From Eudorina sp. 2006-703-Eu-15 (Eukaryota; Chlorophyta; Chlorophyceae; Chlamydomonadales; Volvocaceae): a stretch of 64,000 nt of DNA. Positions 22,250-35,100 of the stretch are shown here, one piece after another (within the stretch, counting starts at the first letter, position 1; each line of letters starts with the position of its first letter). The notes beneath the pieces were generated by a model. That model worked only from the letters and a program-made list of their open reading frames with translations. It had not been told where the DNA came from and did no database searches. Location of the stretch: positions 66,685 through 130,684 of the forward strand of contig BDSI01000157.1 in the NCBI GenBank assembly GCA_003117195.1, written 5' to 3'. The position numbers and the translations under genes were made by a program.

Positions 22250-25200
22250 TCACAACCGCGTCTTCTTGGTCCCCTTCCCAAGCGCTTGCGCCCGCTCCTT
22301 CTCGTGCTGTGCCTCCGCTTTCCGTTTAAGCTTCGCGACCATGATGCGCAGATCGGTGCCCCCGCCGGCACCCGCCCGTTGCTGCTCCTGTGCCTCATGG
22401 GCTCCGCCGTTGGCGGTCGCCCCACCGTTCTGCTGACGCTGCTGCTTCCGGTCTTCAGGGTCCTGGTGCGTGGTGGGCGGCTGTGAGCGCCGCTTCTTCA
22501 CTTCCGTCAGCACCTTTTCGCGAGCCTGCAAAGCGGACGCATTCAAAGCCACGGCGACACGGTTTACCCTGTCGGCCTGCCGGGCATGACCTGTTGTGAA
22601 CAATGTGCCAACCATCGGGCCGCATACTCCTTCTCAATCCAGCGAATCTCTTACATCGAACCCAATGGCACCGATATGGCGACCCAAATGGCACCGTTAC
22701 GGCGACCCAAATGCTGCCATGCCCCAACCTTCTCCGCAGCCTTCAACCAAGCCTAAGCTGCTGTATGACGGACCGCATCTCACCTCCATCTTCTTGAACC
22801 GTGGGTCCGTGGGGTCCAGCGCAAACTCGGCGCTCCGGAACATATCCGCGAACCGTGGGTCGTCCAGGTTGACGTTGAAGCCCGGCCCCGCGTCGTCCTG
22901 CCCGCCCCCGGCCGCGTCCTCCTCGTCACTGCCCACACGCGCTCGCCGCTTTGCCTCCTTCTTCATCTCGCGCTTCTCCTGCGGTCGCGATCACAGCAAT
23001 AGCGGCAGCAGCAGCAGCAGGACGTCGGCGCCAAACCACGTCAACCGGCGCAGGCAGGCATGACCACACGAAAGGAGGTGTCTCATTGCGTGCAGGATCC
23101 CGCAAGGCACGTGCAGCCTCAACAACGATGCCACTCTGCTGCAAAACCACTTGGTCAACGCCCTTCCCCTGGCGGCCAGGATTTGAGGCAGCGCAAGAAA
23201 CCCACATCCCGGCGTGCGACCCGAACTTCACCACGATAAGAGGTGCGGCCATCGGACACGGCGCCATTTTGTACGGTCACTACCGCCGGCTGTGAATCGG
23301 TCCGATTTGGGCCGGTAAGCTGTCGATCGGGCAACCGACAGGCCGGTCCAGAATTGCTGCCGAGGCCTTCACAACCCGGTTTCGCGCCTCCATGCCTTTT
23401 TCCTGTCGCAACCCCACCCACGATTCCAGTCCTGCTCCAGTTCCAGATTTGACACCGACATCGTCGCTGCAGATGCCCGCACTGTAACCGTCCCTCGGTG
23501 CTGTGGCCGCTCTCTGGCAGGCAGCGCTCTGGAAGTCAGCGCAGGTCGTGTTAGATATTCCACCCGCCAAGCCGCCCAAATGCCCGCGCTCGTACCCTCC
23601 CACACCCTTCCCCTTTCGCCGTCACGCACCTTCTTGGTCAGCTTGCGCTTGCCGCCCGCGCCGTCCGCGTCGTCGTGCCCCGCCGGCAGCACCCGCGTCT
23701 TAACGCCCCGGGCGGCGTCCCTCAGCGCCGCGTCGTCCATCAGCAACAGTTCCAGGTCGGCCTTCTCGGCGTTGACCCCGGCACCCTGGGGGGCAGCGCA
23801 GCAAACGGTGCGCAGCGGCAGGTTATGTGGAAGGCAGGTGAAGGCAATTCATAGCAATCAATCATAGCAAAGTGATAACTTGCCGCATTGGACGGAAGAC
23901 GGAGGTTCTTGGCCGGGGAACCACCCGGGAACATGTCCTATGCCCTGTTCAGTTCACCGCTTGCCGGAGCTGGGAACGCACCTTGCCGTCCGCCGTCTTG
24001 TCCTTCCGTCCCTTCTTGGCCTTCTTGCCGTCCTTGGCGGTCGCGTCGCCGCCGCTGCCCGGACCCGCGCCGGGCCCTGCAGCGCCGCCGTCGCCACCCT
24101 CCTGCGGATCGTCAGGAGCAGGCGCCCGCTTCTTAGCCCTCGGCACGGCCGCTAACACATGCCGTATAGTACCAGTGGAAAGCTGGAAACAGCAGATGAA
24201 CGAAATCCCATCGAAAGAACTCCAGAGAGGAACTCCAATAAAAATTTGAAAAAAGAATTCCAACTGAGGAAACTTCAATGCTCAGATAACGCCTCCGAAA
24301 TTCGCGGGTTCCTGCCTGGCGAGCAAGAAACCCGCCCACACCACGCGCTTCGGTCGCTCCGACACTCGTACCTTGAAGAACGGATCCGCGAAGGGGTCGG
24401 CGCCGTCGTCGTGCTGAAAAAAGGGGTCGTCGGACGGCACGTCGCCGTACAGATCGTCCTCGTCGTCGCCGCCGCCCCTCTTGCCCTTCCTCCCCGTCGC
24501 CTCAGCCGCCGCACCCTTCCCCTTGCCCGCCGTCGCCGCCGCCGCCGCGTCCCTGCCCTTGGCCTTGCCCTTCGCGCGCCTGTCGTCTTCACCGTCAGAG
24601 ATGTAGTCATCCGAGTCCTCACTGCGCGCGTGTTACCGAGTTCGGGGAGTTTGGCGCGTTTCCGGACAGTCGGCGTTCCCGAATTTTGGTGTTTCCACAC
24701 GCCGCACGTAATGCCCCCCTCACGTTGCCCCCATAAGCAGCGCGTCACGCCTAGTGCCGATGACACCGACCCTGCGCCGACCCGACACATCCAAATACTC
24801 GAGAGTGCTGTCGCAATTCGATTCAGGCCCGGCCAAAACCCGACCCTGCGCCGAATCGGCAACGGCACTTCCGGCGGCGCCGCTGCCAGCGCCGCCGCCG
24901 CCGCGGCGTCGGTCCCACCAGACCTCGTCGGTCCCACGGGCACCCGGATAGCCACACACACACCCTGGAGCCCACACCTCCTGGGCACTTCATGCCTGCC
25001 CTCCCCCGCCCTATCTCCTACGCGCCACGGCATCCCGGCGCCCTTCTCTTGCTGCACCACATGCCTCCCAGCCCACTACGCCACACCCCTTGGCGAGGAC
25101 CCCGGTGGCTGGCCCAGCCGACGCCGCCGCCGGCGTCCCCAGCGGTCAGCACAGCTCAACGCGCTGCCCCGCCACTGCCTGTCTGAATCCTTCCCCCTCT

Positions 25201-28200
25201 CCCCGCGCGCACCTGTCGCTGAGGTTCCGCAGCCGCCCCAGCGCCTTCCGCTGCGCCCGCTTCTCCCGCTTCTTCCGCAGGTACGCCTCCCACACCGTCT
25301 CCCCCGCGCGCGCCCGCTCCTCCTCCTTCTTCTTCTTCAGCCGCTCCCCCAGCCCCTCCAGCCCGCTGTGGAACGTCACCACCATGTCCACGTCACCACC
25401 CTTGCGGCCGCCACCCGCCGCGCCACCGGAACCCCGGCCGCTGGTGCTGGGCTCGCCGCCGCCCCGGCGCCGCTCCCTGTCCCGCTGCGCCTCCGCCTCC
25501 GCCGCGTCGTCCGCCTCCTCGCCGTCTTCGCTGCCCAGCCAGCTCTTGCCGCCCACGCGGCCCTTGGTCTTGGCGGCGGCGGCGCCGCCGGCGTCCTCGC
25601 CGACTGCGGCGTCGCCCAGGAGTAAGGCCCTGCGGACATGCGACGCGCGGGAGGGAGGCCGTGGACAGTGAGGGTAACATTGAAAAAAAGAAAGAAACCA
25701 GAAACGAACCCGGACAGTGAGGGGGATATGGGGCGCGCGTGGCTCACGGACAGCGTGCGGACAAAGGCGCGTGAGGCGGGGCCGCGGGGCGGGGGACAGG
25801 AGGTACCCGGGGCAACAACAGGAGGCATGCGGCGGCGGCAGACGTGAATAGTGGCGGTAGCAAGGAGGAGGAGGTGGGGCACCTGGTTGCAGGGCCGGAC
25901 AAACACCATTCACACCAGGATGACCGCCCCCTGCACTGACCGGTATCGTCGGCGCAGCGCCTCCGCGTCCTCCTTGCCGCCACGTCCCTGGGTCGACTTC
26001 TTGGTGCCAACCGCCCCGCTCTTATCCTGCTTCGGGTCCGCCGCAGCCGCAGCGCCGGCCCCAGCTGCGGCTGGCTGCTGGGCATCCTGCTCCTCCTCCT
26101 CCTCCTCCGCCTCGTCCTCGTCATCATCGCTGCCCAGGTAGGCGGCGAAGTCCGCCTCCAGCAGCTCCTCGTCCGTTTTAAGGCGGCGGCCCTGCGTGAA
26201 GGGATGACGGTGATGAAGTGAGGGAGCAGCAAAGCGGTAGGGGCTTGTATGTGCCCTTCCTCAGTGCGAAGCACGGAGGGGGACTGGAACGGGGATGCAA
26301 CAAGAGCACGGAGGGGCAAGGCACATGGCGGGGCAGGGGCAGACGTGGGAGGACGAGCAGCGCCAGGCCGCAAAACAGCCAGGCAGCCAGCCTAGCGCGC
26401 CCGAATGCCCGCCTATCTGACCTTTCTGAACTTCCTAAATAATACCTGCCACTCCCCATTCCATCCCGCCTGCCTGTCCACCTGCCCGCCCACCTGCCTG
26501 CCCGCCAGCCTGCCCACCAGCCTGCCCGCCCGCCAGCCTGCCCACCAGCCTGCCCGCCCACCAGCCTGCCCGCCAGCCTGCCCGCCCGCCGGCCCGCCTG
26601 TCCAACCCCTAGACCCACCTGCAGCTTCCGCTTGCGCTCGGGGTCCTCCGCGTCCCAGGAGAGCTTGGGGTCGGTGTGCTGCAGCGAGATGTTGAAGTAC
26701 GCGGGCGGCTGGTAGTCGGGCGGCACCTCGGTGGCGCAGTCGCGCACCTGCCGCCCCTTGAAGCTCTGATTGTCGGGCACGAACCGCAGGTCGAACTTGC
26801 AGGCGGAGCGCTCAAACTCCATGCCGTCGCACTCGTTGTAGAGGTGCAGCGCCGTGGCGACGCAGTCGCACTCCACGATGGCGTAGTAGTACCTGGGGGG
26901 AAGGGCGGGAGTGAGTACAGGGAGGGCGGGAGTGAGTACAGGGAGGGCGGAATCGGGATTGACATTGGTTCAGGGCAGTGCAAGGGAGGAAGGAGGGCGA
27001 GTTGGTGCAGGTCGGGGGCTGTGCGGACCACAGCTGTGCAGCGGGCGGAATGGCGGCTGGGCGAAGGAGGTCTAGGGGGGACGAGGGGATGGGGTGATTC
27101 GACGCAATCGCGTCATCGCTTGACCATTGGATGGACGAGGAGGTGCATTGAATACCGTCAACTGGACGGGATTGTCGAGCGCGAGGGGTGCGGCGGTAGG
27201 GAGTAGGGAGGGGGTCCGGAGCAAGGACATGGAGGAGAGCGTCAGGGAGGAGGGAGGGAAAGGGTGGGGGGGGGGCGAGCCGCACCTCAGACGTGACTTC
27301 TCGTACGCCGCCAGGCGCCGCTTGTCCACCTCCGCCTCCGCGTCGTCGTCGGCGCCGTTCGCCGCCGCCCCGCCGCGCGGCTTCTTCCCCGCCGGTTTTC
27401 CCTGGTCGGCTCCCGCCGCCGCCGCGGCTGCTCCCGCGGCCGCCGAGCCGCCCTTCTCGCCCTCCGCCGCGGACCGCTGTGTGGGCTTCAGGATCAGCTG
27501 CGAGGGGTCACAATCGCAACACGCAACACACGCACACGTCCGGCTCAGTTTACTTATACACACAATCATCCGGGTGAGCTCGTTGACAATGACGGTCTGG
27601 CCGGGCTCCTCCTTCTCGCGGCTCAGTGCGCCATTGGCCCACGCACAAGCACACACACCGCCGAGTATGTCAGTACCTGGACTGGGTCGGACGGGTAATC
27701 TTTCTAAACACACACCACAACGACGCTTGCTAGGCAGTGCTACGTGGCGAGCAGGCTTTGGCCGTGTTCGATGACAAATTCGTCGGGCCCACTGTAATCG
27801 GGTCAACACCGCGACGCAGCCGGCAACGCAGCCGTAACCTGCGCACCACAGCCAGACGACAGCCCCTGATGTCCGATCCCGGACTGGCGGTATGCGGTCT
27901 CCGCGACGTCAGGGCCCCCGAGGGCGGCCCGCAGCACGGTCTCGGAGCAGGCCGTTCCTGCCTGTGCCCTCCTGCCTGTGCCCTCCTGCCTGTGCCCCGC
28001 TGACACGCCGAGTCACGGCCCGCATCCGACCCACCCCGGAAGGCCTGTGCTGTGTCACGCATCAACGCCGCGCCCTGCCGGCCACCCACCCACCCATCCG
28101 CCCACCCACCCATCCGCCCACCCAGCCACCCACCCACCCAGCCACCCACCCTGGGTCCCACTGCCGCCTCCTCGGCCATCCGCTGCAGTCCGTAGTCCGA

Positions 28201-31200
28201 GGGGTACACGGTCACTCGCTCAATGGCCGCCCCCCGGGGCAGAAACGAGCGCAGGGCGACCAGCACGTCCACAGCCCGCACGTGGTCCCAGTCCAGGTCC
28301 ACCAGCGCCAACCTGAGAGGCGAGGGAGAGGGAGGCCCATTGAGTGGAGGTGGATATGGGTAGCCTAAACAGGAACTGCGCTGCCATGCCAAGGCGCAGG
28401 TCCGCGGCAACGGGTGGAGCGACGGGGAAGCGCGACGGGGACGGGTATCCACGGTTTTGGCAACTCCAGGCCCCGCCCTAATGCCCTATACCCCACCCCA
28501 TCCGTACATCTTCACTTCCGTACATCCGTACTGCCGTACACTCGTATACACCCACACCTGCGCGTCTCCTCCTGCTCCGGAATGGGCTCCTCCGGGTTGA
28601 GCGCGTGCGACCCCGCCCCCCACTCCGCAGTGTCCAGCGGCTCGTCCGATTCGTACTCCTCGTCCGTCAATGGCTCGTCTGCGCTGTCGTACTCGCCCTC
28701 CTCGCCCCCCTCGTCACTGCTCTCCGACCCTGCATGTGGTGAGGGAGGGAGTGCCCCGAAACCGGGGGCCGGTCAGGGTTGAAATGCATAGGAGCGAGGC
28801 AGGGCGGTGTCCCTGGGATGAAAAGGAAAAACGGGCTCCTCGAGGACGGCTTCCGGGCGTCAAGTGTGCGGTTGCGGCCTCTTCACCCAGCGGGATTCCA
28901 GGAGCCCAGCGTGGCAATGCGGCCGGGCTGGCCGGGCCACCTGCTCCAGCTCCACGAGCCGCTGATCTAGGCGCGCGAGTGGCAACAAAGGTGTAGCACG
29001 TGATCCGTTCCATGGAGGCGGAGGATACGTATTTGGAAGACGGCGAGGGGGTATCAGCACAGCAGCGGCCGTTGGGTTAGTCCGGAGCCAGCCGGGGGTG
29101 CAGAGAGACGAAAAAGGGAGGGGCTGCTTGGAAGCTGCACCCCCGCCGCCCCCCTTCTAAGCCCCCCCTGCAAACCCTGAACCCCCGCACCCTGCATCCT
29201 TCACCCTGCCTCTCTCACCACGCGCCTCCCACCCCGCCCCGCTCACCCAGCATCCCCCGCGCCCGGGCCCAGCGCTCCCGCGCCCGGGCTGCCTCCTCGT
29301 CATCCTCCGCCTCATCATCATCTTCGTCCTCCCCTTCCTCGTCCTCGTCCCCTGCGTCACTGCCTTCGCCCCGCTGCAGCGCGTCCAGCTCCTCCTCATC
29401 TCCGCTGCCGCTGAACCCCTCCACGATGTCCTCCTCCTCCTCCACATCCTCCTCCCCTTCGCTCCCCTCGCTGCTGCTGTCGCGCTCGTCCGCCGGCCCT
29501 TTCCGGCCCTCTCCAGTCGCCCTGCCGCCGACCGCGGGCCGCCCTGCGCCGCCCCGCTGGCCCTTGTCCTTCGGCAGGACTGCTCCCGTCCTGGTGGCGG
29601 CGGCCGCGGCTGGCGCCGGCGCTGCTGCAGCAGCAGCGCGCTGCCGTTTCGCGCCCTTCCGACGCGCCTCCGACGCCGCCTGCCCCTCCTCAGCCTCCTG
29701 CGCTGCCCCACTCATCCCGTCGGCAGGCTCTTTGCCCTTGCCCTTGCCCGCCAGGGCCTTGCGCTGCGCAGCAGCTGCACCCTGGTCGGCGACCCGGCGT
29801 GGGCCCACGTCTCCCTTATCCTTGCCCGCCGGCTTTTTCTTCTCCTTCTTCTCCTCCGCCTCCTTCTGCTGCTGCTGCTGCCCCTCCTCCTTGTCGTCGC
29901 CTTCCTCTACCTCCTCGGCGCCGCCCTCCTGGCGCCACTCGTCCTCGTCCTTCAGCCGGTAATAACGCCGCAGGTCCTCGTTGCGGCGGCGAGCTTCGAT
30001 CTGTGTGAGCGGATGGCGAATGTGTGAGCGGATGGCGAATGTGTGAGCGGATGGCGAATGTGTGAGCGGATGGCGAATGTGTGAGCGGATGGCGAATGTG
30101 TGAGCGGATGGCGAATGTGTGAGCGGATGGCGAATGTGTGAGCGGATGGCGAATGTGTGAGCGGATGGCGAATGTGTGAGCGGATGGCGAATGTGTGAGC
30201 GGATGGCGAATGTGTGAGCGGATGGCGAATGTGTGAGCGGATGGCGAATGTGTGAGCGGATGGCGAACGGTTGGGTGGGTGGGGATGAAGAGAAAGACAA
30301 GCAGGGCGGGTGGGCGGGATGAGGTGCAGCGAATGGGTAGGCGAAGACAAACTGCGGTGGCAGTCAGGCGTGGTGGGGTGGAAATCCGACACGGACTGGA
30401 GAAACTCAGCCCCGTGCACTCGGTCCTTCTTGTCACTGGGGCCAACCCTGGGCACGGACGTCGGACGTGCGGCGTTCGGGGTGACCGCCATCATATCGGG
30501 CACGATCGCGCGGCGCCGTCCCAACGGTATTGATGATGGCGCTTCGGCTTGCCCAGGCTGTCACTTGGGTGCTTCCTGGTGTCCCCCGTTCGTGGCGTGC
30601 TTCGTGGCGTGTTTCAACGGGTTCTCGCCTTTGTCTCCGGCTTCACAGCTCGGGGTCTACCTCTTCCCCATAAGTGCACGTGCAGCAACAAAGCAGCAAC
30701 TATGAGCCGCGAGAAGCGTGTGTGTGTGTGTGTGTCTGGCTGGCGGGCTGGACACGCGCATACGCGTGACGAGCTCGTCACTTCACGACCCAACCATGCA
30801 CACTTCACGACCCCCTGACATTCCTCTCCACATTCCGCACGCTCTACCGGGGCCCCTGACCTTCCGGCCTCGCTTGTCTACCGCGGAGCGGTTCTGGAAG
30901 TCCGGGTCCTCGAACATGCCTGCAGGGGAGGGGCGCCGCCGGCACATAGCCCGCGGGGCGTCACGGCGGGTGCAGCACGGGTCGGACGTCACCGGCGGTG
31001 CGATTGGGCAGCATGGAGCCAGGGGGCAGACTTCTTTGGAGTACGACGCTGTCTCTAACGACGCTGTCTCAACGACAGATGCAGGGACATGATCTGAAAC
31101 CCTTGCGTGTATTGCACTCATTGGGGCAGGGCGTGTATTGCACTCATTGGGGAAGGGATTGTTGAGTTATCATTCATTCCGGACAGCGGTAACAGTCGAA

Positions 31201-31735
31201 AGGAGCAATGGAGCAGCCGAGAGGGGAGGACAGGATGGGGAGCAGCTGCATGCAGCATGTGGAAGTGGCCGCATGGGGCCTCAACCCGCAGTGCCGTGAC
31301 GTCTGCCGCGGATGCCCCTGCCCACTCAACGATGCGCTTGCTGAGCCTGTCCGGTGCGCCGTGGTGGCGCGGTTTCGTTTTTGCAGTGTTTGATGAGGAG
31401 GCTGCGGCTGTCAGCGATGACCCGCGGGGTCCACTGGGAGCATCATTAACCATCAGGGATGTGATGGGTCACCAGTCTCTGTCCTGCTTAGTTTGTCCGC
31501 CTGGCTGCAGCAATTGCGGACCCGTCGCCGCATGCCGCAGCCTGCCGCACACCGTGTTTGGTGGCCCGTACAGGGGGCAAGACACCGCAACCACCCGCTT
31601 ACCTGCGAAGCGCTTGTCCACAACCACTTTGTTTTTCTGTTTCGGAAACCGTTGGAAACGGGGGTCGCTGTGCATTGCAGCGAAGCGGCTGTCCGCCGCC
31701 GGCTGGCCCCCGCCCTTGCCATCGGGCTTCCCCAT
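22250..31735 (-). CDS. ESF1: ESF1 pre-rRNA processing protein
   Basis: Fourteen exons (minus) join in phase to 1170 residues: 31735-31603, 30919-30861, 30000-29247, 28729-28558, 28312-28150, 27497-27286, 26892-26619, 26191-25941, 25629-25213, 24621-24372, 24182-23982, 23785-23630, 22978-22784, 22525-22250. ESF1 hallmarks in order: DPRFQRFP and VVDKRFAGMFED at the start; RNEDLRRYYRLKDED; a long Lys/Ala/Glu acidic insertion; LALVDLDWDHVRAVDVLVAL and VTVYPSDYGLQRM (RRM-like fold); RYYYAIVECDC, YNECDGMEFE and FDLRFVPDNQSF; and the terminal NUC153-type DPRFADMFRSAEFALDPTDP with a basic tail TKKTRL. ESF1 is a nucleolar factor for 18S rRNA maturation in the small-subunit processome. Yeast and human proteins are shorter; the extra length is Ala/Gly/Asp/Glu low-complexity sequence. 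The start is head to head with TIC110. Confidence 0.96.
26450..26606 (+). repeat. CCTGCCCGCC/CACC tandem repeats in ESF1 intron 7
   Basis: Imperfect units of 8 to 12 bp (CCTGCCCGCC, CCTGCCCACC, AGCCTGCC) fill most of the intron between the 26892-26619 and 26191-25941 exons. A similar CCACCCAC array occupies 28079-28150 at the donor of intron 5. Confidence 0.85.
27680..27715 (+). repeat. Dispersed CTAAACACAC element, copy in ESF1 intron 5
   Basis: GGGTCGGACGGGTAATC then TTTCTAAACACACACCAC. Similar strings are at 391, 911, 6278 and 43583, all in the plus orientation although ESF1 is on the minus strand. Confidence 0.55.
30003..30268 (+). repeat. 19-bp minisatellite, 14 copies, adjoining an ESF1 splice acceptor
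   Basis: Fourteen head-to-tail copies of GTGTGAGCGGATGGCGAAT begin directly next to the acceptor AG of ESF1 exon 3 (exon starts at 30000). The copies are nearly identical, implying recent expansion. There are no spacers, so it is not a CRISPR array. Confidence 0.97.
31107..31156 (+). repeat. 26-bp tandem duplication in ESF1 intron 1
   Basis: The unit CGTGTATTGCACTCATTGGG occurs twice, followed by CAGGG in the first copy and GAAGG in the second. Confidence 0.85.
31387..31440 (-). repeat. Dispersed GTGGACC/GCGGGTCAT element, copy C
   Basis: On the minus strand: CAGTGGACCCCGCGGGTCAT, then CGCTGACAGCCGCAGCCTCC, in ESF1 intron 1. The flank continues with an A-rich run similar to that beside copy F at 61077. 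Confidence 0.65.
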
Positions 31736-32143
31736 TTGGTAGTGTTTTGTTGAATGCAATTAATTACAAGGTAAAGGGTTCACACCGGAATACTTTGTAT
31801 GCTGTCCAAAAACAGTAAGATGTCGAAAGTCGTTAACTCCCATAGGCAGTTAGGCTCAAGCATTCGGTGCCAAGCTGCCTGGCATTAAATTATTTATTTA
31901 AGGTTATTGTTAGTTTGACGGAGGTTGATGCACGCGGTTTCCCGCATGCAAGGCCCAGCCGGCAGATCCAATTCCCAAGACCAAGGGCTCGGGCATCCAT
32001 CTGGGTACCTCTCTTTCGCTTAGGGCAAGCGGGCTGATAGGGTGCCCACGTCGCTTTAGCATACCTCTAGACAGTTAATAGCGACTAAGGGCCGCCGCCC
32101 AATACTACCGACGCGACCCCTATCTCAATACATTGCCCAGAGA
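31736..32143. promoter_or_regulatory. Bidirectional promoter region of ESF1 and TIC110
   Basis: The two start codons face away from each other across 408 bp, which must contain both 5' UTRs and core promoters. An AT-rich core (TTAAATTATTTATTTAAGG, near 31885) lies about 150 bp from the ESF1 ATG and 240 bp from the TIC110 ATG. A CCAAT string is near 31969. Sharing of elements is inferred from spacing alone. Confidence 0.65.
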
Positions 32144-35100
32144 ATGCAGGCTTCCAGGGCCGCAACGGCCCTCAGACAGCCAGTTCGGCTTATCCCTGGC
32201 GTGCCGGTGCGCCTGCCGATTGGCTGCCTGCGGAACCGGCCGAGCCTCCGTCTGAACGCGGCTGCGCCAGTGGAGGAAGTCCAGATTGAGGCAAGACGGG
32301 CAGTCAGAAAGTCATTCTAGTCATTTTGATGTAACAAATAGGCCAATTGGAGCCCGCTGATTCCATCGGAGCTGGCCAGGAGTCCGTCTTGGTGGTTGTG
32401 GCTGCGGGCACATTGGTTGAGTCACGTCCTGTTAATTGGTGCGCTGCTTCCTTTGCCCTTTGACTCGATTTTCAGGCCTCGCTTACATTTGAGGAAGAGG
32501 AGCCGAACACCAAGGCGTTCCCTTACCCGCTTCCAAAGGACTCGGGTCAACAGCTTTTGTCCAGCATCCCGCTGATTCTGCTTTACCCTGGATTCCTGGC
32601 AGCTGTGGCGGCAGCTGGCTACGGTGGTTCACTTCTGGGTCGCGCCGCACCGGGTGAGAAGCGCGCAGCATTCGGTCGATTCTCGTCCAAACTTACTCTT
32701 AACCACTGATTTCCAGCATCCGCGTGCGCATGACCTCAGATTAGGTACATTGAGCAATGTTTCGCTGAGATCCGTGAAAAGATCTATGGGTGCCATTGTT
32801 TGGACGACTGACTCAACTGACGGGGCGGCCAGGGGTGAAGTGGGTGCATGTTTCTAGTCGACCAGACCCAGCGCTTGGTTGCCTCCTTTGTGTGTGTATA
32901 CGCTTCTGCTGCATCACCTGAACATCTCACTGGGCTTCGGCCTGCATGCACACCAGGCCGATGGGTACGGTGGGCTTATCGCCGCTTCGGTCGTCTCTAC
33001 TGGCACGCGCATAAGGGCGGCACCCAAATCCACGCGCTGACAAGCTTCATCCTAATCGGTGTTTACCGTGCTAACCGTCAAGCCTCGGACCATTGTGCTC
33101 GCGCGCATACCTGACGGCCGCAACCGCTGAGTGACGCCGCTTCGCCCTGTCCCGCCGCAGTCGACCCGGGTGCCAAGGACATCGCGGCCTATGGCACCGC
33201 CGCCGTTGCGGCTGCGGCCGTGGCGTACGGCTGCGTGCAGGCGAAGCGGAAACGTGACTCTGCGGCGGTGGTGGACCTTTACAACACGCTGGTGGATCTG
33301 CCAGAGCCGACCGACCTCACGCCGGAGGCTGTGGCGGTGAGCCAGGGGGGGGGTCATCGGGCGCTTAGGCGGGCCCTCTGATCATCGGCTGCTCGATGCG
33401 CATCGGGAGGGGAGGATGCGGAGGATAGGTCCCCAAGCACTGTGGGTTGTGGCGGTGGTGCGGCCTCCCGGTATTGTCGGCTCGGAGTTGCAATCGTGGT
33501 GGTGCTGTTTGCAACGGGGACGGGAGTTCCGTATGTTGAATTGTGGATGGTTGGTGGGAGGGCTGGAGGCGTGTGCTGGCACGTGATGGAGCGCGACACC
33601 GCGATCTGGGTTCCGGCAGTTGAGGGAACCTGCCAGTCGCCCTGGGGGTTCACGGTCTGCGGCGGATCTGGGGAACAAGAGGCCACGCTGTCGTCATTTT
33701 CCAGCCACCGGTGGCGGCTATAGCGCCCATGCATCCTTGGGCGACGCGGTCATGATGGCGCGCGATGCATGGGGCTTCACCGAAGAGCGGATTGCGGCGA
33801 CAGGCGCTGCCGACGGGCCTCCTTAGCGGTGGCAGCCACAGCGTGGCGAGCAGTGCCCCTGCTGAGGACGAGTGGGCGGGTCGAAGTCGGATCAGCAGCA
33901 GCGCGGCATGGCGAACAGGGCCAGTGCGCTGGATTTGGCCCCCGTGTGGGAACACGGGGAGACCTCGGCGGGTGCTGCTGTCCCGGCCAGGAGCAGCAGC
34001 ATCGCCAGAAGCAGCAGCTTGGATGCCCGCATTACAGCAGTTGAGCCACTGGGTTGGCCGGAGACGGCTTACGTGTCATACCCCGTCGGCAGCAGTGGCG
34101 TCGTCGGTCGGAGCTCGGAGGTCATGTGTGGTCACCTCCGCAGCGGAATGGCTCTGGCGCGACTGGAAAGGTGCAGCAACAGCCGACTGTGAGGCGCGGG
34201 TGGGTGTTGCCCTTTCGGCGAGGAGCGGACGGGATGAGACTCACCGCACCGGCGGAGATCAGCGCGCTGCTGTCTGTGGCGCCGCGGATGTGGCGCCGGT
34301 CGAAGCGGCAGTGCAGACGGAGTGGCACGCAGCCCACACGGCGATGGCGGTCGCCCGCGGGCAGCGCGCGCAGCAGTACGCGTCAAAGAGGCGGAAGCAG
34401 CCGGCGCGCAACTTGGGGCAGCACGGCAGTACATTGCCCTGGCGGTTGGGCAACGGGCTGCCCGTACAGCAGATCTGCCGGGCAGCGGCAACGGCAGATG
34501 GGATGCCAGCACCTCGGCGGTATCGGAAGCACTCGATGTGATTCCAGGGCATCGCATTGCTTGCACGGGCCCGCAAGCGGAGCTGTGCGCGAACTGGGTC
34601 AGCTCAAAGCGGACAGGGTTGTCCGCTGCGCGTGCTGTCAGCTGCGCGTGCTGTCAGCCCCCAGCCCTCAGCAGCCGGACGGTTCTTGCCGTGGGCGATT
34701 CAAGTGGACTCCAGGGGCGGCCGTCGACGAGCACTGACAGCGGCGGGCGCGACGAGCGATGTCGGCGTCCGAGTGGGGCCAGCCGGGGGCGAGAGGGCCT
34801 GGCCGCGAGCTATGGTTGCGTACCGTGGCTGTGACTGTATTACCGTCGTCCAACATCTGTGCTGTTCTGGCCTGCGACAATGGTTGAGCTGTTTGGTTGT
34901 CGTGGAAGGGGCCTGCGATGGCCGATTGGGGGGCCGATCTTGACCGTTGGAGGTGGTGGCGTGTCGGCGGCCTGAGGTGGTTAGAAAGGGGGTCCCGATG
35001 CGGACGCATGGGGCACTCCAGACCCCAGCAGGGCCCCCACCACTCGGCGCCAATGGCCCGCAACTGCTCGCCAGGGCGCCGATAGCTTGGACGAGCGGTG

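Noticed and set aside
22596..30008. Plus-strand ORFs, including a 488-residue one from 24159
   Set aside because: They are antisense shadows of ESF1 exons; the minus-strand frames carry the family motifs and in-phase splice sites.
30003..30268. CRISPR-like regular repeats
   Set aside because: The units are contiguous with no spacers and the genome is eukaryotic; it is a minisatellite.
33765..34541. 258-residue plus-strand ORF inside TIC110 intron 3
   Set aside because: Composition is that of random GC-rich translation, no motif was recognised, and overlapping frames are equally open.
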